A stretch of 64,000 bases of DNA from Pseudomonadota bacterium. Its GTDB lineage: Bacteria > Pseudomonadota > Alphaproteobacteria > Rhizobiales > Xanthobacteraceae. This document shows, in pieces, positions 58,532 through 64,000 of this stretch (position 1 is its first letter; the number at the start of each line of letters is the position of its first letter). The stretch is taken from contig JAEYRD010000128.1 of the NCBI GenBank assembly GCA_023435725.1, positions 1 to 64,000 on the forward strand. The letters run 5' to 3'. The translations under genes were made by a program, and so were the position numbers. Under the pieces are notes generated by a model. That model was not told the DNA's origin. It did not search any database and saw only the letters and a program-made list of their open reading frames with translations.

Positions 58532-59191
58532 CTACAACGGTGCTGCCCGGCAGCCGTCCAGGAAAAGGGCGGCGCAGATGCGCGCGCGCCGCTCGATATC
58601 CTTGCGCGACGGCAAGGGTACGCCGCCATAGATCGCCGCGCGCTGCGGCGCGGATGCGATCATGCCGATCAGGATGCCGGCGGCCTCCTCCACATCGTCG
58701 ATGGCGAGACGCCTGCGCTTGACCTGAACGCGCAGCCAGCCGGCGAGCGCCGTGGCGGTGCGCGAGATGCCGTTCCTATAGAAGTTCGCTGCGAGCTCCG
58801 GAAATGCGGCTGACTCCTGCAGTACCATGCGCTGCAACGCCACGACTTCGGGATCGAGCGCGAGATCGGCGCAGGCGAGCAACGCGGCACGCAGGCCCGT
58901 TTCGATATCAACCTCGTCGTTGGTCTGGAGATCGACGGCGGAGAGCAGCCGCTCGAGCCGGTCCGCGCACATGGCCTCGAACAGCGCGGCCTTGCCGGGA
59001 AACAGGCGATACAGCGTTTTGGTGGAGATGCCGGCGCGGCGCGCCAGCTCTTCGGTGCTGGTCGCCGCATAGCCGTCGACGGCGAAAGCGCGCCGCGCGG
59101 CGTCGAAGACGATCTGTTTCGTCTCCTCGTCGCTGCGCAATTGCGGCCGCCCGCGGGGGCGGCATTCGACTTCCGGTTTTGCCCGAGCCAT
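58532..59191 (-). CDS. TetR family regulator of the adjacent efflux genes
   Basis: A 219-residue TetR/AcrR-type regulator. DNA-binding part: TKQIVFDAARRAFAVDGYAATSTEELARRAGISTKTLYRLFPGKAALFEAM; the C-terminal domain has the TetR_C_7/AefR-like helices (LALDPEVVALQRMVLQESAAFPELAANFYRNGI). ATG 59191. It is divergent from emrA-like and emrB-like genes, separated by 90 bp containing a palindrome, the standard layout of a drug-responsive repressor with its efflux pump. Confidence 0.94.
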   Translation of the reverse strand: MARAKPEVECRPRGRPQLRSDEETKQIVFDAARRAFAVDGYAATSTEELARRAGISTKTLYRLFPGKAALFEAMCADRLERLLSAVDLQTNDEVDIETGLRAALLACADLALDPEVVALQRMVLQESAAFPELAANFYRNGISRTATALAGWLRVQVKRRRLAIDDVEEAAGILIGMIASAPQRAAIYGGVPLPSRKDIERRARICAALFLDGCRAAPL

Positions 59192-59202
59192 GTCTTTAAA
59201 TG

Positions 59203-59213
59203 ATGACTGTCAT
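59203..59213. promoter_or_regulatory. Candidate TetR operator for the efflux operon
   Basis: ATGAC-T-GTCAT is a perfect palindrome 11 bp upstream of the tetR start codon and 69 bp before the HlyD-type gene. Its central position suits repression of both promoters. Confidence 0.55.
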
Positions 59214-59281
59214 TCCATTGACAATTCCAAAGCTAAGCTCATTTTGGAAATCGTCAAGTTTCCTAATTCAGGGAGCCGGCC

Positions 59282-60526
59282 ATGACCGTGCATACCACCC
59301 CGTCCAAGACCGAAGCCGCCGTGGTTCCAACCGATGCTCTGGAAGGCGTGTTGCCCGGGGCGACAGCATTCGTCGGCAGCAAAAAGCTCAACCTCCGCAA
59401 GCTGTTGCTCGTCGGAGCAGCGGCCGCAGCGCTCGCGGGCGCAAGCTGGTACGGCTACGACTACTGGACCGTCGGGCGTTTCCTCGTCTCCACCGATGAC
59501 GCCTATGTGAAGGCCGACAACACCACCATCGCACCGAAGGTCAGCGGCTATCTCGACCGGGTGCTGGTCGGCGATAACGAGCATGTGAAGGCCGGGCAAG
59601 TGTTGGCCCGGATCGATGATCGCGACTTCAAGGTCGCGCTCGATCAGGCCAAGGCCGACGTCGCCGCGGCGAACGCGACGGTGACGAGCAAGGAAGCCCA
59701 ACTCGATGTTCAGGAAGCCGTGATCGCGGCGGCCCGGGCGACGATCGATGTCGACAATGCCGCGAAGGTTTTCGCCAAGCAGGAGAACAAGCGTTACACG
59801 GACCTCGCAGCGACGGGCTTTGGCAGCGTGCAGAATGCGCAACAGGCACAGGCGCGCGACGCCGGCGCGGACGCCGCGATCCAGCGCGATACCGCCAATC
59901 TCACCTCGGCCTTGAAGCAGGTCGAGCTCCTGAAGGCCGAGATCCTGCAAGCCAAGGCCGCGGCCGAACGCGCAGCCGCGCTCCAGCGTCAGGCCGAGCT
60001 GAATCTCGGCTACACCACGATCGTCTCGCCCATCGACGGCGTGGTCGGCAACCGAACGCTGCGCGTCGGCCAATACGTGCAGGCGGGCACACAGCTGATG
60101 GCGATCGTTCCCGCCGAGGGGGCCTATGTCGTCGCCAACTTCAAGGAGACCCAGCTCACCAACGTCAAGGCCGGACAGCAGGTCGAGATCGAGGTCGACA
60201 CGTTCCCGGGCCAAGTCGTGCACGGTCACGTCGATTCCATCGCGCCGGCCAGCGGTCAGGAGTTCGCTCTGCTGCCCCCGGACAACGCCACCGGCAACTT
60301 CACCAAGGTCGTGCAGCGCATTCCCGTGAGGATCGCGCTCGATGCCGAGACCGCGCCTGCGATCGCGCTGCGGCCCGGCATGTCAGTGATTCCGACGATC
60401 GCGACGCGCTCAGCGCCGACCGCGCAAGCGGCAACGACGCCCAAAGCAAAGCTCGTTTCCGGAGGGTCCTGCCATGTCAAACAGCCTCTCAATTTCGACA
60501 CCCGCAACAACGGCCGCGACGCCTGA
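59282..60526 (+). CDS. HlyD family secretion periplasmic adaptor (EmrA-like)
   Basis: A 414-residue membrane fusion protein. Short cytoplasmic N-terminus, one transmembrane helix at about 38-58, barrel-sandwich hybrid (VSTDDAYVKADNTTIAPKVSGYLDRVLVGDNEHVKAGQVLARIDDRDF), a coiled-coil hairpin (about 100-225, Ala/Gln/Lys-rich) and the return strands LNLGYTTIVSPIDGVVGNRTLRVGQYVQ. This is the EmrA type that pairs with DHA2 transporters. Its 3' end overlaps the MFS gene by 53 bp, an unusually long overlap implying coupled translation. Confidence 0.94.
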   Translation: MTVHTTPSKTEAAVVPTDALEGVLPGATAFVGSKKLNLRKLLLVGAAAAALAGASWYGYDYWTVGRFLVSTDDAYVKADNTTIAPKVSGYLDRVLVGDNEHVKAGQVLARIDDRDFKVALDQAKADVAAANATVTSKEAQLDVQEAVIAAARATIDVDNAAKVFAKQENKRYTDLAATGFGSVQNAQQAQARDAGADAAIQRDTANLTSALKQVELLKAEILQAKAAAERAAALQRQAELNLGYTTIVSPIDGVVGNRTLRVGQYVQAGTQLMAIVPAEGAYVVANFKETQLTNVKAGQQVEIEVDTFPGQVVHGHVDSIAPASGQEFALLPPDNATGNFTKVVQRIPVRIALDAETAPAIALRPGMSVIPTIATRSAPTAQAATTPKAKLVSGGSCHVKQPLNFDTRNNGRDA

Positions 60527-62087
60527 GCGCGCAGCCGTCGACCCCAACCGCGCGAGCGCCGCGACCTGGGTTGCCGTGCTCGCGGCCATGATCGGTTCGT
60601 TCATGGCGATCCTGTACATCCAGATCACCAATGCATCCCTGCTCAACATCGAGGGCGGCATCGGCACCGGCGCGGACAACGGCTCCTGGATCTCGACGTC
60701 GTACCTGATCGGCGAGATCATCGTCATCCCGCTGACCGATTACTTGAGCCGCGTTTTCTCGTTCCGCCGCTACATGATCGCGAGCGCGGCGCTGTTCGCT
60801 GCCTTTTCGGTCGCATGCGCCTTCACCCATGACCTGCCGTCGATGATCGCGATGCGCGGCCTGCAGGGCTTTGCCGGCGGCGTGCTGATCCCGATGGCGT
60901 TCACGCTGGTGCTGACCAAGCTGCCGAAGCCGCAGCAGCCTATTGGCCTCGCCATCTTCGCGCTGTCCGTCACCTTTGCACCGGCGATCGGCCCGACCAT
61001 CGGCGGCTATCTCACCGAGAATTATGGCTGGCGCACCATCTTCTTCGTCAACGTGATCCCGACGGCCGTCATGGTCGCCGCACTCTATCTGACGCTGGAG
61101 CGACAGAAGATGCAGCTCGATCTGCTCAAAGAAGGCGACTGGGCCGGCATCGTCACCATGGCGATCGGACTGTCGGCGCTGCAGGCGGTGCTCGAGGAAG
61201 GCAACAAGGACGACTGGTTCTCCTCGCCCTTCATCGTCAATCTGGCCGTGATCGCCGCCGTCAGCCTCACGCTGTTCGTCGTGATCGAGCTGTCGATCGA
61301 GAAGCCGCTGATCCGGCTGCGCCTGCTCACGCAGCGCAATTTCGGCTTCGGCACCCTCGCGATGACGATGGTCGGCTTCGCGCTGTTCGGCTCGGTCTAC
61401 ATCCTGCCGGCCTATCTCGGCCAGGCACAGGGCTACAATGCCGAGCAGATCGGCAACGTGCTGGCCTGGACCGGACTGCCGCAACTCGTACTGATCCCGC
61501 TGATCCCGAAACTGATGCAGCGCTTCGATACCCGCTACATCGCCATCACCGGCCTGCTGATCTTCGCCTATAGCTGCTTCATGAACACGGCGATGTCACC
61601 GGACTATGCCGGCGACCAGCTCTGGATCCCGAACATCGTGCGCGCGGTCGGCCAGGCCATGGTGCTGACGCCACTGACCTCGGTGCTGACCGGCGGCATC
61701 GCGCCGCAGGACGCGGCCGCGGCTTCCGGCATCAGCAACATGTTCCGCAACCTCGGCGGCGCGATCGGCACGGCGACGCTCGCGACCATCATCACCAAGC
61801 GCGAGCAGTTTCACTCCAACATCATCGGCCAGTCCGTCACGCTCGGCCGCGAGGAAGTCCGCACCCGCATCGCGCAGATGACGGACTACTTCATGGCCCA
61901 CGGAGTGCCCGACCCCAACGCCGCGCGCGAGCAGGCCATCATCGCGCTCGGCAAGACGGTGAAGCGCCAGGCACTGGTGATGGGCTATTCCGATGCCTTT
62001 GCCGTCATCGGCGTCGTGTTGGTGCTCGCCGCGACCGCAGTGTTGCTGACGCGGCGCGTGAAGGCGGCGGGCGGACCGGCGCATTAG
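60474..62087 (+). CDS. DHA2 family MFS multidrug efflux transporter (EmrB/QacA type)
   Basis: A 537-residue inner-membrane proton antiporter with about 14 transmembrane segments. It includes the motif-C-like LSVTFAPAIGPTIGGYLTENYGWRTIFFVNVIP and the first-helix region MIGSFMAILYIQITNASLLNIEGGIGTGADNGSWISTSYLIGEIIVIPLTDYLSRVFSFRR. ATG 60474 follows GGAGGG. With the HlyD-type adaptor and TetR it forms a tripartite export system; the outer-membrane channel is not encoded nearby. Substrate unknown. Confidence 0.95.
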   Translation: MSNSLSISTPATTAATPERAAVDPNRASAATWVAVLAAMIGSFMAILYIQITNASLLNIEGGIGTGADNGSWISTSYLIGEIIVIPLTDYLSRVFSFRRYMIASAALFAAFSVACAFTHDLPSMIAMRGLQGFAGGVLIPMAFTLVLTKLPKPQQPIGLAIFALSVTFAPAIGPTIGGYLTENYGWRTIFFVNVIPTAVMVAALYLTLERQKMQLDLLKEGDWAGIVTMAIGLSALQAVLEEGNKDDWFSSPFIVNLAVIAAVSLTLFVVIELSIEKPLIRLRLLTQRNFGFGTLAMTMVGFALFGSVYILPAYLGQAQGYNAEQIGNVLAWTGLPQLVLIPLIPKLMQRFDTRYIAITGLLIFAYSCFMNTAMSPDYAGDQLWIPNIVRAVGQAMVLTPLTSVLTGGIAPQDAAAASGISNMFRNLGGAIGTATLATIITKREQFHSNIIGQSVTLGREEVRTRIAQMTDYFMAHGVPDPNAAREQAIIALGKTVKRQALVMGYSDAFAVIGVVLVLAATAVLLTRRVKAAGGPAH

Positions 62088-62190
62088 GGGCGCCGATCGC
62101 CAATTTGACGCGGCCGGCGCGCTTGACGGCCACCTTCTTTTGTGTTCCTTGTTTGTTCCATTCTAGCTGTGGTTGCGGTGGAGTCATTTC

Positions 62191-63918
62191 ATGACGAATG
62201 ATACGCGCGGCGAGCGTGAGCCGGCCCAGATCGTGATTTACAATGATGACGACACGCCGGACGAGTTCGTCATCGCCCTGCTTCGCCAGGTTTTTGGCAA
62301 GTCGTATCGCGAAGCGGCCGCGCTGATGACCAGGATCGAGCGCGAGGAGAAAGCCGCCTGCGGTCCCTACCCGCAATCCGTCGCAGAGGCGCTTTTCAAG
62401 TCGGCCAAGCAGTATATCTGGCTAGGCCAACATCCCCTGAAAATCGCGTTTGAGGAGATCAAGACCCCGTGTGAGCTCTGTGGCAAGCCTCAGGGGCAGA
62501 CGGATGTTCGCATCGGCAGCCGCACCGTCTGGCTGTGCAGCGATTGCATTCGCGCGGCAGATACAATGAGCACGCCGGAAGAGCCGGAAAAGGAGTTCGA
62601 ACACGCCTGCGACGTGCTGGACTGGCACTTTACTGGTGTTCCGCGCAGCAAGCTCGTGACCACTATCCGCCAGTTTCCCGGCCATATGCGGGTGGATGTT
62701 CAGGCTGCGATCGGCAGACTATTCAGCACGGCGATTCGGTTATTCGGGTTAAATGAGGAACAGCGCTACGAAACGCTGTCGATTGCGCGGCTCCTGCGGG
62801 AGGGCCGCTATGCGCTTGCGATTGCGCCGCTGCAATATTCTGACGTGGATGTCGGCGAGAAGAGCCCCGTCAAATGCCTCGATAATGGCCTGTGGCTGTG
62901 CGAGCAGGATGGCCTTCGTTACGCGGTATTGCTCTGCGCACATCGCGAATACAGTCGCGAACCCGGCATTCGTCTTGAGATCGTCGTGCCTGCGGGCACC
63001 GCAGGCACAGTCCTCGTCGAGCAATGCTTTGGCGAACTGGAGCAGGCCGTGCAAGCCGCACGCAGCTACCGTGGCAAGATCCTCTCGCTCGATGCCGACT
63101 CCGATTATCGCGGTCGCTCGCGTGGCATTACCGTGCACCGATTGCCGCCGGTCGCTCGTAGCGAGGTGATCCTGCCGGAGCGAACCCTACGGCTACTCGA
63201 TCGCAACGTGCTGAATTTTGTCGGCACGCGCGATCAGTTACGCCGCCTTGGGCAGTCGACGCGCAAGGGCATCTTGCTGTACGGGCCGCCGGGCACCGGC
63301 AAGACCCACACCATCCGCTATCTCGCGACACATCTGCCTGGACATACGACGCTGATCATCACTGCCGAGCAAATCGGCCTTCTCGGCGCCTATATGAGCC
63401 TGGCACGGCTGCTGCAGCCTTCGATGGTGGTGATCGAGGATGTCGACCTCATCGCCCGCGACCGCGACGACATGGGACCGTGCGAAGAATCCGTGCTGAA
63501 CAAGTTGCTCAACGAGATGGACGGACGGAAGGAGGATGCAGACATCCTGTTCGTCCTGACCACCAACCGGCCAGAGGACCTCGAAGGCGCCCTCGCCGGG
63601 CGCCCAGGTCGCATCGATCAGGCTATCGAAGTACCTCTCCCCGATGAGGCCGGCCGCGGCAAGCTGGTCCGGCTCTACGGCAAGGGATTGCCGCTCGACG
63701 ACGCGGTCGTCGCTGAGGCCGCCCGGCGCAGCGAGGGCACGAGTTGCGCGTTCATCAAGGAGTTGATGCGACGACTGGCGCAAGCCAGTCTCGCGCGCGA
63801 TGGCGGCAAGTCCGTGACCTCCGCCGATATCGACGAGGCGCTCGACGACATGTTGTTCTCCGGCGGCCGGCTCAATGCGCAGTTGCTGGGTGGCGCACAG
63901 GCAATGGCGGCGGGGTAA
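62191..63918 (+). CDS. ClpS adaptor - ClpX-type zinc finger - AAA ATPase fusion protein
   Basis: A 575-residue protein joining three modules. Residues about 11-92 are a full ClpS-like adaptor (VIYNDDDTPDEFV, EKAACG, HPLKIAFEEI). Residues 94-119 form a zinc finger C94-x2-C97-x18-C116-x2-C119, the same spacing as the ClpX N-domain. A middle region (about 135-310) matches nothing I know. Residues about 330-555 are a classical AAA module: Walker A GPPGTGKT (365-372), Walker B VVIEDVD with Glu416-Asp417, sensor-1 Asn459 and Arg471/474 fingers. Neither an IGF-type ClpP loop nor a protease domain is seen. In the ClpS part, E. coli Met40 and His66 positions are Asp24 and Glu50. ATG 62191 has GGTGGAG at 8 nt. 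Confidence 0.9.
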   Translation: MTNDTRGEREPAQIVIYNDDDTPDEFVIALLRQVFGKSYREAAALMTRIEREEKAACGPYPQSVAEALFKSAKQYIWLGQHPLKIAFEEIKTPCELCGKPQGQTDVRIGSRTVWLCSDCIRAADTMSTPEEPEKEFEHACDVLDWHFTGVPRSKLVTTIRQFPGHMRVDVQAAIGRLFSTAIRLFGLNEEQRYETLSIARLLREGRYALAIAPLQYSDVDVGEKSPVKCLDNGLWLCEQDGLRYAVLLCAHREYSREPGIRLEIVVPAGTAGTVLVEQCFGELEQAVQAARSYRGKILSLDADSDYRGRSRGITVHRLPPVARSEVILPERTLRLLDRNVLNFVGTRDQLRRLGQSTRKGILLYGPPGTGKTHTIRYLATHLPGHTTLIITAEQIGLLGAYMSLARLLQPSMVVIEDVDLIARDRDDMGPCEESVLNKLLNEMDGRKEDADILFVLTTNRPEDLEGALAGRPGRIDQAIEVPLPDEAGRGKLVRLYGKGLPLDDAVVAEAARRSEGTSCAFIKELMRRLAQASLARDGGKSVTSADIDEALDDMLFSGGRLNAQLLGGAQAMAAG

Positions 63919-63952
63919 TATCCACCGCCATCGCCGGCTGTCCGCATTCGCC

Positions 63953-64000
63953 TCACGGCGCGCAGGTGAAGCTCGAGGCCTCCGTCATCGGTCCGGACTT
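63953..64000 (-). CDS. C-terminal end of a minus-strand gene running off the window
   Basis: The last 15 codons before a TGA at 63953 read KSGPMTEASSFTCAP on the minus strand, convergent with the AAA fusion gene 34 bp away. The reading frame is open to the window edge, so this may be the tail of a small Cys-containing protein. Too short to name. Confidence 0.3.
   Translation of the reverse strand, partial: KSGPMTEASSFTCAP

Noticed and set aside
1..64000. CRISPR array or restriction/defence cluster
   Set aside because: No regularly spaced direct repeats and no defence-type gene families were found in the window.

Overview
The window looks like chromosomal DNA of a Bradyrhizobium-type alphaproteobacterium (Nitrobacteraceae). 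The reasons are high GC, the hisD/UPF0262/LMW-phosphatase/maf/yacG block typical of Rhizobiales, several families of intergenic palindromic repeats characteristic of this group, and close agreement of most proteins with that lineage. This is inferred from gene content; no search was run.

Layout. (1) 191-8666, minus strand: a two-partner secretion pair, a 2222-residue TpsA exoprotein rich in GLUG repeats and its TpsB outer-membrane transporter. (2) 9075-10392: tRNA-Phe with a 1.2 kb mini-island bounded by an exact 19-bp copy of the tRNA 3' end. (3) 10569-14602, minus: the housekeeping block yacG, maf, LMW phosphatase, UPF0262, hisD, DUF2948. (4) 14676-21295: SDR/NAD-binding genes with a divergent TetR, an alpha/beta hydrolase, a membrane protein, an EthD protein and a cNMP-binding thioredoxin-reductase-like flavoprotein. 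(5) 21610-23731: tRNA-Thr followed by two tandem remnant islands, each closed by a copy of the tRNA 3' end. (6) 23859-26640: a luciferase-like monooxygenase and a Cache chemoreceptor. (7) 26941-32480: a six-gene catabolic operon (amidohydrolase, RidA, hydratase, FAH-type isomerase, flavin reductase, Bug binding protein) with a divergent IclR. (8) 32650-37058: metY-type sulfhydrylase, hydrolase, sulfonate-type binding protein behind a previously unmarked Cys-rich leader peptide, and an SDR. (9) 37245-51601: a complete C-P lyase phosphonate locus (phnGHIJKLMN, phnF, phnCDEE, an acyltransferase, a second phnM and a 2H-type DUF1045 protein) with three candidate Pho boxes and a PhnF operator. (10) 51605-58496: membrane protein plus SBP56/methanethiol oxidase, a DapA-family enzyme, a second chemoreceptor, and enoyl-CoA hydratase with MarR. 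(11) 58532-62087: TetR-controlled EmrAB-type efflux. (12) 62191-63918: an unusual fusion of a ClpS adaptor, a ClpX-type zinc finger and a classical AAA ATPase.

The two most striking items are the ClpS-ZnF-AAA fusion, with an acidic rewrite of the N-degron pocket, and the 20-codon leader ending in four Cys codons ahead of the sulfonate gene. The phosphonate locus shows how its genes would work together: PhoB-type sites and PhnF control uptake (PhnCDE), C-P cleavage (PhnG-M), and recycling of the ribose phosphate (PhnN plus, in place of the absent PhnP, probably the DUF1045 phosphodiesterase).
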